A stretch of 64,000 nucleotides of DNA from Ardenticatenaceae bacterium (GTDB taxonomy: Bacteria; Chloroflexota; Anaerolineae; Promineifilales; Promineifilaceae). This document shows positions 32,419 through 41,268 of this stretch, piece by piece. Below the pieces are notes generated by a model. It did not search any database. It had not been told where the DNA came from and saw nothing but the letters and a program-made list of their open reading frames with translations. The DNA is taken from assembly GCA_020634455.1 (NCBI GenBank), contig JACKBQ010000002.1:1178001-1242000 (forward strand), written 5' to 3'. The first letter of the stretch is position 1; the number at the start of each line of letters is the position of its first letter. A program made the position numbers and the translations under genes.

Positions 32419-34893
32419 TTCTTCTGCCTGGATATGGAGCTGCCAACGGCCGTTCCCTTCCACCCCATCCCCGCTATTCTTTAACACAATCTCTTTTGCC
32501 CGCGTGATGCTGGCGAGATCGGTAACGGCCGTTTCCAACTGTGAGGCGAGTTCGGCGTCGTTGGTGTGCAGGTGCAGGCAAGCCAGCTCTGCACCGAGCG
32601 ACAAATTTTGCTCACTTTTGTAGCGGCGAACGGCCGTTGCAATTTCCACCAGTTCGTTACCGTGAAGGACGGCCGTTTTGTCCTCCCACGCCGCATTTCC
32701 CGCTGGCCACGCCGAGGTATGGATTGAAGGGAAACCATCACTTTCGGCAAACAGACCCAGGTAAATTTGCTCCGTCACGAAGGGTAAAATCGGTGCCAGT
32801 AGCTTGAGCGTGGTGAGCAGCGCATGGTGCAGGGCGTAGCGCGCCCCGTCGCTGGCCGCGCCGCCTTCGTACAGCCGCAGCTTGGCCATCTCCAGATAGT
32901 TGTCCGCCAAAATTTGCCAGAAGAACTGCTCAATCTCACTCTTGGCCGTGGCGTAATCGTACTGTTCATACAGCTTTGTGCTGCGCTCGATGAGTTGTTG
33001 GGTGTGGGCCAGCAGCCACCTGTCGGCCAAAGTTAAAGAGACTGGAGACTGGAGATTGGAGATTGGCTGGTCTGGTAAGTCTCCAGTCTCTAGTCTCCAA
33101 TTCTCCAAAAACCGACTGCAAAACCGGGCCGCATTCCACAGCTTGTTCACCAACTTCGCCCCCGCCTGGATTTTCTCCTCGCTGATGATGGCGTCTTTGC
33201 CCAAGCCAGTGCTGGCGGCCCAGTAGCGCACCGCGTCGGCCGAGTATTGCTCGATCATCTCCAGCGGCCCGGCCACATCGCTTTTTTTGCTCTTGCTGAT
33301 TTTGCCTGCGCCGGTCGGTGCCAATCCCCAGCCGGAAATAGCTACCGACTCAAAGGGCAGGGTGCCAAAATGCAGCCACGATTTGGCGATGGTGTAAAAC
33401 GCCCAGGTGCGAATAATCTCGTGAGCCTGCGGCCGCAGTAAAAAGGGAAATGTTTGTTCGTACAGCCTTTCATTGATGGGCCACTGCGCCACAATTTGCG
33501 GCGACAGCGACGAGGTGGCCCAGGTGTCCATCACGTCCGCCTCGGGAATGAACTCCGTGGATTGGCAGCTTGGGCAAGGCTGGGACGGCTGGTGGGTGAG
33601 CGGATCTATTGGCAAATTTGCCTCATCGGCCAGGATGGTTTCGCCGCAGCTGGCGCAGGTCCACACGGGGATGGGCACGCCAAAAAAACGCTGCCGCGAG
33701 ATGCACCAATCCCAGGCCAGGTTTTCTACCCATTGGCGATAGCGCAGCTTCATGTGGGCGGGCTGCCAGTTGATTTTTTCGCCTTGAGCCAGCAGTTCGT
33801 TCTTAAAATCGAGCAGGCGGATGAACCATTGGGAGACCACGCGGTACTCCACGGGCGTGTCGCAGCGCTCGTGCGTGCGCACGTGTTGGCTGATTTTCTC
33901 TTCGCCCAGCAGCTCCCCCGCCTGGCGCAGCTTGGCAATGATGATTTGGCGGGCGTCAGTGGTGGTGTGTCCAGCTAAATCGGGGCCAGCGGCGGGGGTG
34001 AGACGGCCGTCTCCACCAATCGCCTCAATTAAGGGCAAATTATGGGTGCGCCACCAGGTCACGTCCGCCTGGTCGCCGAAGGTGCAGCACATCACTGCGC
34101 CGGTGCCTTTGTCTGGTTCGGCGGCGGGGTCGGCGAGCAGCGGTACCTGCCGGTGCGTGTAGGGCGTGGTGATTAGTTGGCCGAGGTAGGGGGTGAAACG
34201 GCCGTCTTCTGGGTGCACAAAAACCGCCACGCAAGCAGGCAGCAGCTCCGGTCGCGTGGTGGCGATGGGCAGCGTGGTCCCATCTTCCAGTTTGAAGGCC
34301 AATGTGTAGAAGGTGCTTTCGCGCTCCAAATCGTTCAGTTCGGCCTGGGCGATGGCGGTTTGGCATTCTGGGCACCAGATGGCGGGGGATTTTTGCCGAT
34401 ACGCCAGCCCTTTTTTGTGCAAATCGAGGAACGACCACTGCGCCAGCCGCCGCGAATTGTCATCAATCGTACGGTAGGTGTAGCGCCAGTCGATCGACAG
34501 CCCCAGCCGCTGCCACAGGTCGCGGTAGTCGCCTTCGGTTTCCTCGCTCACCTTTAGGCAAAGGTCAATAAACGCCTGGCGGCCAATATCGGCGGCGCGC
34601 ACGCCTTCCCGCCGTTCCACCAGGCGCTCGGTGGGCAGGCCGTTGTCGTCGAAGCCCATTGGGTAGAACAGGTTACGGCCGTTCATCCGAAAATACCGGG
34701 CAATGAAGTCGGTCTGGCTGTACGAATACACGTGCCCCAAATGTAAATGGCCAGACACGGATGGCGGCGGCGTGTCGATGCTGAACACGGGCGCTTTTAA
34801 ATGGGGGTCAAAATGATAGGTGCCGTCTGCCTGCCATTGGGTTTGTAGGGCAGGTTCGGCCGTTTTTGGGTTGTACCGCTTGGATAAAGACAT
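32413..34893 (-). CDS. valS: valine--tRNA ligase with an in-frame repeat insertion
   Basis: Charges tRNA-Val. 826 residues, class Ia. The ATP site motifs are PPPSVSGHLHLGHVYSY (HIGH as HLGH) and KISKSKKSDV (KMSKS as KISKS). The editing domain (about 190-330) contains TTRPELLPACVAVFVHPEDG, and a Zn-like CxxC..CxxC lies at VWTCASCGETI and CPSCQ. A 24-residue segment after SRFL (NWRLETGDLPDQ and on) is the translation of a GGAGATT-family palindrome inserted in frame at a variable loop. GGAGG lies 8 bp before the ATG. It lacks the C-terminal coiled-coil arm of long ValRS. Expression is controlled by the T-box upstream. Confidence 0.95.
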   Translation of the reverse strand: MSLSKRYNPKTAEPALQTQWQADGTYHFDPHLKAPVFSIDTPPPSVSGHLHLGHVYSYSQTDFIARYFRMNGRNLFYPMGFDDNGLPTERLVERREGVRAADIGRQAFIDLCLKVSEETEGDYRDLWQRLGLSIDWRYTYRTIDDNSRRLAQWSFLDLHKKGLAYRQKSPAIWCPECQTAIAQAELNDLERESTFYTLAFKLEDGTTLPIATTRPELLPACVAVFVHPEDGRFTPYLGQLITTPYTHRQVPLLADPAAEPDKGTGAVMCCTFGDQADVTWWRTHNLPLIEAIGGDGRLTPAAGPDLAGHTTTDARQIIIAKLRQAGELLGEEKISQHVRTHERCDTPVEYRVVSQWFIRLLDFKNELLAQGEKINWQPAHMKLRYRQWVENLAWDWCISRQRFFGVPIPVWTCASCGETILADEANLPIDPLTHQPSQPCPSCQSTEFIPEADVMDTWATSSLSPQIVAQWPINERLYEQTFPFLLRPQAHEIIRTWAFYTIAKSWLHFGTLPFESVAISGWGLAPTGAGKISKSKKSDVAGPLEMIEQYSADAVRYWAASTGLGKDAIISEEKIQAGAKLVNKLWNAARFCSRFLENWRLETGDLPDQPISNLQSPVSLTLADRWLLAHTQQLIERSTKLYEQYDYATAKSEIEQFFWQILADNYLEMAKLRLYEGGAASDGARYALHHALLTTLKLLAPILPFVTEQIYLGLFAESDGFPSIHTSAWPAGNAAWEDKTAVLHGNELVEIATAVRRYKSEQNLSLGAELACLHLHTNDAELASQLETAVTDLASITRAKEIVLKNSGDGVEGNGRWQLHIQAEEA
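33030..33108. repeat. GGAGATT-family palindrome inside the valS reading frame
   Basis: Left words GAGACTGGAGACTGGAGATT and right words AGTCTCCAGTCTCTAGTCTCC form the same stem as the intergenic copies. Its length keeps the valS frame open, adding about 24 residues between the catalytic domain exit and the anticodon-binding domain start LTLADRWLL. Confidence 0.85.
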
Positions 34894-34912
34894 GGTAAAA
34901 ACCTCCGTTTTG

Positions 34913-34975
34913 AGACTGGAGATTGGAGACTGGAGATTATTTTTTCAATCTCCAATCTCTAGTCTCCAATCTCCC
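34913..34975. repeat. tandem-word palindrome (GGAGATT family)
   Basis: GAGACTGGAGATTGGAGACT faces AATCTCCAATCTCTAGTCTCC. It sits between the T-box terminator and the valS ribosome site, so it is part of the read-through mRNA. Confidence 0.8.
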
Positions 34976-34981
34976 AAATAG

Positions 34982-35018
34982 AAAAGCCCAAATCATCCGT
35001 TGAGGACGAAATGGGCTT
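34982..35018 (-). terminator. T-box-controlled terminator
   Basis: A long stem with AAGCCCA and TGGGCTT at its base and TCGTCC/GGATGA near a TCAA-type loop, followed by TTTTC. Its 5' half overlaps the T-box antiterminator. Confidence 0.85.
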
Positions 35019-35163
35019 GATTCCGCGGTACCACCTCTTTTTGGCATTGCCGTGGGATTGAATTTCCCAGACGTCCTGGGGATAAATCCCCAGGCTAGAT
35101 GCCACACTTTATCCCGACTAACATCGGGATTGCGCTGTAACGGGCTTACCCGTACCGGTCTAC

Positions 35164-35240
35164 TTTGTCGGTGAACGGTTATCGGTAATCCGTAATCGGT
35201 TTTTACTGATTACTGTTCACCGTTTACCGCTTACCGTCAT
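35164..35240. repeat. CGGTAAAC-family palindrome inside the T-box leader
   Basis: GGTGAACGGTTATCGGTAATC faces ACTGTTCACCGTTTACCGC-type words; both arms match the 24836 and 18046 copies. It lies between Stem I and the antiterminator of the valS leader. Confidence 0.8.
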
Positions 35241-35386
35241 TTCTTCGGTAATCGAACCGGGCGACTTTCGCTGGGCGTTGATTGTGGAGGCTTTCAACTG
35301 CAAGTTACTTTGCTGCCTCATCTTTTCTGTCAATCTCGTTACCAACTACTCCTCCCGGAGATGATGGCATATTTAGTTGTGGAGGG

Positions 35387-35416
35387 ATTATAAACGGGAA
35401 CGGCCGTTGCTGGCAA
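35387..35416 (-). promoter_or_regulatory. promoter of the valS T-box transcript
   Basis: On the minus strand TTGCCA (35411-35416) and TATAAT (35387-35392) are 18 bp apart. The spacer contains ACGGCCGT. Transcription from here would produce the whole T-box leader. Confidence 0.75.
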
Positions 35417-35435
35417 GTTCCGAATTCCGCCATCA

Positions 35436-35888
35436 TTACGCCTGTAAACCATCCCATGACCATTGCGGGATGCGTAAATCCTCTGGCACGCTGTCCGCCG
35501 CGTGTGGGTATGCGGCCATCGTCTCGGTGGTTGTCCAGGCAAAGTAATCGTGGAGCACACGCCGGAGCAGCTCGTCCGTGAGACCGATGTCATCCATGGC
35601 GCGGTCAAAGCAGGCGATGGCGCGGCGATCCATCTCTTCGTGGGGGCCATTGCCGCTGTGCATCCGAACAACAGATGATTCGCTGCCGTACTGGCTGCTG
35701 TAGGCTGGGGGACCGCCCCACGCCTCGCCCCAGTAAGCTGCCAGCCGTTCTGTGTGCTGCGGGTGGAATCCGTGACTGAACGCATGCGCCACAATTGCGT
35801 CGGCCAGAACTTGTTCATGCCAAGCACGGGCGAGCTTTAGTACACCTGGAGACCCTCCGAGCACTTCAAAGATGGTGATAGCTGCCAT
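35436..35888 (-). CDS. group II truncated haemoglobin-like protein
   Basis: The ATG at 35888 (MAAITIFEVLGGSPGVLKLA) has GGAGG 5 bp upstream; a longer frame has no SD. It is 150 residues. FEVLGG, then HAFSHGFHPQHTERLAAYWG and AWGGPPAYS follow the 2/2 globin pattern (trHbO group, with a proximal-type His in FHPQHTERL). The C-terminus continues with MDDIGLTDELLRRVLHDYF. Such proteins bind O2 or NO. It is monocistronic between valS and the CotH-like gene, with low ACGGCCGT content. Being a globin relative is fairly certain; haem binding is inferred. Confidence 0.75.
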   Translation of the reverse strand: MAAITIFEVLGGSPGVLKLARAWHEQVLADAIVAHAFSHGFHPQHTERLAAYWGEAWGGPPAYSSQYGSESSVVRMHSGNGPHEEMDRRAIACFDRAMDDIGLTDELLRRVLHDYFAWTTTETMAAYPHAADSVPEDLRIPQWSWDGLQA

Positions 35889-35995
35889 AAATCCTCCGTT
35901 GTGATTTTTGAAAACCGTTTCGGCGTCAGTGATTGCCTTGAGCTTTGTACAGCTTATGATGGTGCCTGTCAATATGTGGTAAGAATTGTCTCAAG

Positions 35996-37546
35996 TTAGG
36001 GTTCTTGTTCATCGAGGAACGCTGCCAGCTTGTCGGCCTGGGTTTGGGTGAGGCTGATCAGCTCGTTTACGGCCGTTTCAAACACTTCTGCCCCCTCATC
36101 TGCTGCCGCGTATGGTTGGATGAGCGCCGCTAGCGTTTCATATTTGGCCGTCATGGTTTCCGGGTTGAACAGAACGGCCGTTTCTGCCAGATAGCCCATG
36201 TACTTTTCGTAATAAGTTGGGTCGTCCAGCAGATAGCGAATCAGCGGCCAATTGTCGCCCACGTCTGCCTTGTCTAGCGAGACATTGCCGCCGCCCGGTC
36301 CGCCAAATCTGCCGCCAGGGCTGCCAGACCCGCTGAGCACCAGATTATGGTCCCAGGAAATCCAGGTGAGTTGGCCTGTGCCTGGATTGTTGTAGAGGTA
36401 ATAGTTGTGGGTCATACGGCCGTACGTATCCCAATGCTGAATCACCGCGCTAATGGCTAACCATTCTAAAAAGCTATCCACATCAAACACAGCTTCCAGA
36501 TTTTCGCGCCAGGTGGTGGGATCGGTCGTTCGAGTTTCATCATGCAGCATGTTGTACAGCGTTTCGATGTCGCTCCAATCCGCCTCATCTTCGTTGTTTT
36601 CTTTTTGGAAGCTATCGGCGATTTGGTCAAAGGTGCCTTCGGCCAGGCTGGCAGCGGTGCCGTCGCCCTCGTAGATGTTGCCCTCGTCGTCGCCAAAAAT
36701 GCGGGAAACGGCCGTATCGTCAATCACCTCAATCACCGTGTACAGCCCCAGGCTCACTGGCCCTTCACCGTAATCTAAAATGATTTCGTAGTAGGCGGTT
36801 TCGGCGGCAGGCAGACCGGCTTCCTCTAGCAAATCGTAGGTGATGGTGTCATGCATGAACGTTTGGTCGCCAAAGCCATTGGCCAATGACAGCTGCTTGA
36901 AGCCAAAGAAACGTTGATTGTCAATTTCTGGAAATTCATCCTCAAATTCATCAAAATCGAGCTTGAGCGGCAACTTGAGTGTTCCTTCGTTCCAGCTGCT
37001 CAGCAAGGATGAGTTGCCTTTGTAACGTACCCCGACATTGGTCCAGATTTGGCCATCAAATTCGATAGTGGCAGGCACCCACATCGGGTTTTCAGAAATT
37101 AGATTGCCGGGACCACCAGGACCGCCAAATCCGCCAAACCCGCCAGATGGCCGACCACCTTCCGGTGGCTGCAATCCATCAGGCGGCTCAAAGCCTTCAG
37201 GCGGTACATCGCCATCGCCTGGGTTAAAATTGCCGGGTGGTGGACCGCCAAAACCACCAGGGGCCCCGCTACGGCTGCCTGGTTCGCCAGCTAACTCCAC
37301 CATGTTGGCCTGCATCGCTGCCCAATCTTCTGGTTTGATGCTGATGGTGAGTTGGTTTACTTCGTTTTGCGGGAAAACGATGTCGTAGTTGGGATCGGCG
37401 TCGTTGCTGTGGCTGGCCTCAGCCCAACCTTCTGGGCGGGTGCCCTGGCTCGCATCTGCGGCCGATTCGGTTGGCTCATTTTGTGAGCAAGCGGTGAGAA
37501 AAATTAGCAGTAAGATGAGGGTAAAAGTTGCACTCTTTAGTTTCAT
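35996..37546 (-). CDS. CotH-kinase-family lipoprotein
   Basis: A 516-residue lipoprotein (lipobox LIFLTAC, Cys at about 20). After an N-terminal beta region (FPQNEVNQLTISIKPEDW) comes a Gly/Pro-rich low-complexity loop (about 92-150; GGFGGPPPG, PPEGFEPPDG). Then the CotH kinase-like domain: VGVRYKGNSSL, LKLPLKLDFDEF, FKQLSLANGFGDQTFMHD, YTVIEVIDD and WISWDHNLVL (metal-binding Asp). In Bacillus CotH phosphorylates spore-coat proteins; in non-spore formers these secreted kinases have unknown targets. It is single, on the minus strand, with GGAGC before the ATG. Confidence 0.88.
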   Translation of the reverse strand: MKLKSATFTLILLLIFLTACSQNEPTESAADASQGTRPEGWAEASHSNDADPNYDIVFPQNEVNQLTISIKPEDWAAMQANMVELAGEPGSRSGAPGGFGGPPPGNFNPGDGDVPPEGFEPPDGLQPPEGGRPSGGFGGFGGPGGPGNLISENPMWVPATIEFDGQIWTNVGVRYKGNSSLLSSWNEGTLKLPLKLDFDEFEDEFPEIDNQRFFGFKQLSLANGFGDQTFMHDTITYDLLEEAGLPAAETAYYEIILDYGEGPVSLGLYTVIEVIDDTAVSRIFGDDEGNIYEGDGTAASLAEGTFDQIADSFQKENNEDEADWSDIETLYNMLHDETRTTDPTTWRENLEAVFDVDSFLEWLAISAVIQHWDTYGRMTHNYYLYNNPGTGQLTWISWDHNLVLSGSGSPGGRFGGPGGGNVSLDKADVGDNWPLIRYLLDDPTYYEKYMGYLAETAVLFNPETMTAKYETLAALIQPYAAADEGAEVFETAVNELISLTQTQADKLAAFLDEQEP

Positions 37547-37692
37547 GGGCTTGCTCCAGCTTGTGAATTCGGTCGTCCCGGCAGGGGCTGTGGCGCAATG
37601 CCCAGGACAATTTGGTTTACAAGGCGGATGATAGAGGACAATTGTTAAGTAGATGTTGAGTTGCTGTAAACTCTTTGTTGAGTGGTTTTAAA

Positions 37693-37721
37693 TTTGACGG
37701 CCGTTTCTCCCTAAGCGACAA
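37693..37721 (+). promoter_or_regulatory. promoter for the M23 peptidase gene
   Basis: TTGACG (within TTGACGGCCGT) and GACAAT are 17 bp apart, about 40 bp upstream of the ATG. The -35 overlaps an ACGGCCGT site. Moderate match only. Confidence 0.4.
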
Positions 37722-37758
37722 TTAAAAATTGCAAGGATGAAATTTTGATTGGAGCATT

Positions 37759-38985
37759 ATGAAACGATTATTTTTAGCCATCAGCCTGCTGCTGATTGTT
37801 GTGGGGAGCAGCTGTCAACAAGCGAGTGCAACTGAATCTGCCAGTACCAATAGTGGGATAGCGCTGGCTGCTGTGGCCACCGAACCGCTGCCTACGCTGG
37901 TACCAAGTTCCACACCCATCCCGTCACCCACGGTAACGCTGACGCCTTCGACTACGCCAACCGATCCGCCGACGCTGACGCCCCCGCCAACGCAAACCAG
38001 CACCGCCACGGCCACACCCACCGAGACGATGACGCCAACGGCCGTTCCTGTCAATCGTCAATGTCCAGACCCAGCCCCGCTGCGGCCACCCTACACGCGC
38101 AACTTTTTGGCACCGACCCCCTGGCCCGTGCCCATTGGCGATCCAATGGCCCATTTTGACTTTATTAAGCCAGTACCGGGTGGCGGTCGCACGATTATCA
38201 ACAAAACTTTCCCCTATGGTTCGGATGGAGACGGCCGTTACCTTATCCACAACGGCATTGACATTGCCGGCGAGTTAGGTTTGCCTGTGCTGGCTGTGGC
38301 CGATGGCACCGTGGTGGTGGCTCAGGCCGATGACCGGGAGCTGTACGGCTGGCGCTGTGACTGGTATGGGCATCTGGTGGTGCTTGAACTGGACCAAACA
38401 TGGCAAGGCCAGCCAATTTACGTGCTTTACGGCCACGTTCTGGGACTGAGCGTGGAAGTGGGGCAGCACGTGTCTCAGGGTGAGCCGCTTGCTGAGGTTG
38501 GTGTTGGCGGCGCGGCTATTGTGCCCCATTTGCATCTAGAGATTCGCATAGGCAGCAACGAATTCAACGCCACGCGGAACCCAATGTTGTGGATAAACCC
38601 TGGCCCAACGCGAGGGGTGTTAGCTGGACGTCTGATTGATCCACAGGGACGGCCGTGGCAAGGCGTGGTGGTGACGCTCATCAATGGCGAAGGCGATGAG
38701 GTTGAGTTTATCAATACCTTTACCTACCAGGGTGACCCGCAAAATCTCATCAACCCGGACGAACTGTTGGCCGAAAATTTTGTTTTTGCCGATGTGGTGC
38801 CGGGAGAGTACACGCTGTACGTGAAGTTGCAGGGGGAGGAGTACCGACGACCGGTGCAGATTATTGAAGGTGAGCTAACTACAGTTGAGCTGGTGACGGA
38901 GCCGTACAAAACGCCCACGCCGACGGTTGAGGTACCGCCGACGCCAGAGATGACGCCAACGGCCGTTCCAACTGAAGAAAATTAG
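37759..38985 (+). CDS. M23-family peptidase lipoprotein
   Basis: A 408-residue secreted LytM/M23 protein. The signal peptide ends near VVGSSC (Cys about 19). A Thr/Pro/Ser-rich stalk spans about 40-98 (SPTVTLTPSTTPTDP and so on). The metallopeptidase domain has HNGIDIAGELGLPVLAVADG (HxxxD Zn ligands), VLYGHV and HLHLEIRIG. That is the complete ligand set, so it may cut peptidoglycan cross-links. A C-terminal CarboxypepD-regulatory-like beta domain (GRLIDPQGRPWQGVVVTLI) and a second TPT stretch follow. In a presumed monoderm envelope it would sit at the outer membrane face. Confidence 0.88.
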   Translation: MKRLFLAISLLLIVVGSSCQQASATESASTNSGIALAAVATEPLPTLVPSSTPIPSPTVTLTPSTTPTDPPTLTPPPTQTSTATATPTETMTPTAVPVNRQCPDPAPLRPPYTRNFLAPTPWPVPIGDPMAHFDFIKPVPGGGRTIINKTFPYGSDGDGRYLIHNGIDIAGELGLPVLAVADGTVVVAQADDRELYGWRCDWYGHLVVLELDQTWQGQPIYVLYGHVLGLSVEVGQHVSQGEPLAEVGVGGAAIVPHLHLEIRIGSNEFNATRNPMLWINPGPTRGVLAGRLIDPQGRPWQGVVVTLINGEGDEVEFINTFTYQGDPQNLINPDELLAENFVFADVVPGEYTLYVKLQGEEYRRPVQIIEGELTTVELVTEPYKTPTPTVEVPPTPEMTPTAVPTEEN

Positions 38986-40073
38986 ACTTGCCACTCCGCT
39001 TCAGCAGCGGGTAGGGTGAGGATAAATTGACTGCCTGCATTTGGCTCGCTGCTGATGCTGATGTGCCCATTGTGGGCTTCAGCAACCGCTTTGGCAATGG
39101 TCAGGCCAATGCCCAAGCCACCGTAATGACGATTGTCTCCCTGCCCAATTTGGAAGAAGCGATCAAAAATACGGCCGTGTTCCCTGGGGTGGATACCAAT
39201 CCCCTGGTCTGCTACCACAATTTGCACGTCACCAGCCAAATTTGTTTTGGCCCAGATGCGGATAATCTGATTTGTCCGGCTAAATTTGATGGCGTTGTCT
39301 AGTAAATGGTAGAGCAGGTGCCGCAATTTATGCGTATCGCCATTGATTTGCAGGTCGTAAGCAATATCGTTTTGTACTGCCAGGTCTTGCGTTAGCAGTT
39401 CGATCTGCTTTTTTTCAATGAGGCGTTCAATTTCTGTGTGTAGGGGAAACGGCCGTCTTAAAATATCTAGCCCCTCATCAATTTGTCCTAAAAGGAGCAA
39501 ATCTTCCACCAGCCGATTAAGCACGTGGGTGTTGTGCTGCACTTTCTCTAAAAAGCAGAGTTGCGATTGAAAATCATCTACATCGGCCGAAGCAAAGATA
39601 ATTTCTAGCGTATTCAGAATTGTGGTGATGGGGGTGCGCAGTTCGTGCGTCATGGTGGCCATTAAATTTTGTTTAATTTGAGCCACCTCCGATTCGGTTT
39701 TTGATTTGCTCCAGCTGTGACGCCGGATGAGCGCCTGCACACGCGCTGCCAGTTCATTCAGGCGAAATGGTTTGCCTAAATATTCATCTACACCGGTTTC
39801 CAGAGCCTGAACCACATCCTCTTCATCAGTTTCGGCCGTGAGCATGATAATGGGCACATCGGAACTTTGCCGAATTTGCTGTGTCGCTTCCAGGCCATCC
39901 ATTACGGGCATCGTCATATCAATAATGACGAGGTCAGGGGTTAATTGATCAACAAGTTGCACCCCTTCGTGCCCGTTATGCCCGGCAAACACTTCGTGGC
40001 CTTTGTCACTTAAGCCAATTTTGAGTGATTCAGTAATGAATGGGTCATCATCAACAATTAATAATTTGGCCAT
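38982..40073 (-). CDS. response regulator-histidine kinase hybrid
   Basis: The ATG at 40073 (MAKLLIVDDDPFITESLKIG) is chosen over a longer frame with no homology. Of 363 residues, 1-120 are a receiver domain (LVIIDMTMPVMDGLEA, MLTAE, YLGKPFRLNEL). A HisKA follows with ATMTHELRTPITTILNTLE (acceptor His) and an HATPase with LLDNAIKF, ADQGIGIHPREHG and GGLGIGLTIAKAV. There is no membrane segment, so it is a cytoplasmic relay that takes phosphate on its own receiver. It shares its 3' end with the M23 gene (4-bp overlap, convergent). Confidence 0.88.
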   Translation of the reverse strand: MAKLLIVDDDPFITESLKIGLSDKGHEVFAGHNGHEGVQLVDQLTPDLVIIDMTMPVMDGLEATQQIRQSSDVPIIMLTAETDEEDVVQALETGVDEYLGKPFRLNELAARVQALIRRHSWSKSKTESEVAQIKQNLMATMTHELRTPITTILNTLEIIFASADVDDFQSQLCFLEKVQHNTHVLNRLVEDLLLLGQIDEGLDILRRPFPLHTEIERLIEKKQIELLTQDLAVQNDIAYDLQINGDTHKLRHLLYHLLDNAIKFSRTNQIIRIWAKTNLAGDVQIVVADQGIGIHPREHGRIFDRFFQIGQGDNRHYGGLGIGLTIAKAVAEAHNGHISISSEPNAGSQFILTLPAAEAEWQV

Positions 40074-40255
40074 AATTTTTGCCAATCGTTTGTGGCACTT
40101 ATGCAACAAACCAGTTGTGTTAAGACCTGGATAGCTTACAAAAAATGTTACAAACCCAACAATAGGGAATACATCCCAAGCCAAAATAGCGGAATTGGCG
40201 CGGACTGGCTAAAATCGGACTGCTACGGGCGAAATTTTTAAGAGGAAGAAGCAAA

Positions 40256-41239
40256 ATGCTATTTGTTGATAATCAGGAAACGACCGATCCGCGCCTGAAT
40301 TTGGCCATCGAGGAACATTTATTACGCAATGTTCAGGTTGCTGAGCCGCTGCTGCTTTTTTACATCAATGCGCCTTCGGTGATAATCGGCCGTAACCAAA
40401 ACAGCATTGAGGAAATTGACCCAGACTTTGTGCGGCAAAACCAGATTTATGTGGTGCGCCGGTTATCTGGTGGTGGGGCCGTCTACCATGATTTGGGCAA
40501 CTTGAATTTCAGTTTTATTACGCAGGGCAGACAAGATTTGCATAATTTTGATAAGTTTACGCAGCCAGTGGTGACGGTTTTGCAAAGCTTGGGGGTGAAT
40601 GCCGCCTTGCAGGGTAAGAGCGACATTTTTGTGGAGGGCAAGAAAATCTCTGGCAATGCACAATACGCTTCACAGGGGCGGATGTTTAGCCATGGCACCA
40701 TTTTGTTCGACACTAACCTGGAAAATATGCTCCGGGCCATCAACCCGCGCCAGATGAAAATTGAATCGAAATCAGTGCAGTCGGTGCGTTCGTTTGTGAC
40801 CAATATTCGAGAGCATTTGTCTGAGGAGATGCGTATTGATCAACTGCGGCAGGCGTTGTTGGCGGGTATCTTTGGTCAGGATGATATTCCGGCGTATCCA
40901 CTCACGGATTCGGATTGGGAGCAGATTCGGGAGATTGCTACGCAGCGATATATGACGTGGGATTGGAATTACGGCCGTTCCCCGTCCTTCAATATTCAAA
41001 AAAGTGAAAAACTGTCTGTGGGCAAGCTAGATGCCCGTATCGAAGTGGAAAAAGGCCTGATTCAAGCCATCAAAATTTACGGTGATTTCAGCGGTCCGCA
41101 AGATGTAGCGAAACTGGAAAAACAGCTCACTGGCCTGCGCTATGATCGTGATGAGATTGCCAAAGCGTTGACCGCGATTGATTTGGCGCTTTATTTTGGC
41201 GCAATTGATAAAAAGGCATTTTTAGATTTGCTATTTTAG
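40256..41239 (+). CDS. lplA: lipoate--protein ligase A
   Basis: LplA activates lipoate with ATP and attaches it to E2 or GcvH lipoyl domains. It has 327 residues with RRLSGGGAVYHDLGNLNFSF (RRxSGGG motif), GKSDIFVEGKKISGNAQ, HGTILFDTNLENM and a C-terminal accessory domain (EVEKGLIQAIKIYGDFSG), so it is the complete two-domain type. GAGGAAG lies upstream of the ATG. It is divergent from the hybrid kinase. No lipoyl enzyme is encoded in the window. Confidence 0.93.
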   Translation: MLFVDNQETTDPRLNLAIEEHLLRNVQVAEPLLLFYINAPSVIIGRNQNSIEEIDPDFVRQNQIYVVRRLSGGGAVYHDLGNLNFSFITQGRQDLHNFDKFTQPVVTVLQSLGVNAALQGKSDIFVEGKKISGNAQYASQGRMFSHGTILFDTNLENMLRAINPRQMKIESKSVQSVRSFVTNIREHLSEEMRIDQLRQALLAGIFGQDDIPAYPLTDSDWEQIREIATQRYMTWDWNYGRSPSFNIQKSEKLSVGKLDARIEVEKGLIQAIKIYGDFSGPQDVAKLEKQLTGLRYDRDEIAKALTAIDLALYFGAIDKKAFLDLLF

Positions 41240-41268
41240 CCTGGGATTTCAGCCCCACGGAGGCAAGC

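Larger units (their letters stand above)
34982..35345 (-). promoter_or_regulatory. T-box riboswitch leader of valS
   Basis: The minus strand carries GGTGGTACCGCGG at about 35022-35035, the conserved T-box antiterminator sequence, followed by a terminator stem (AAGCCCA...TGGGCTT with inner TCGTCC/GGATGA) and T-rich tail at 34982-35018. Upstream AGAAAAGATGAGGCAGC resembles the base of Stem I. I could not fix the specifier codon by eye; a Val codon is expected. A CGGTAAAC-family palindrome occupies the middle. Uncharged tRNA-Val should stabilise the antiterminator and raise valS expression. Confidence 0.88.
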
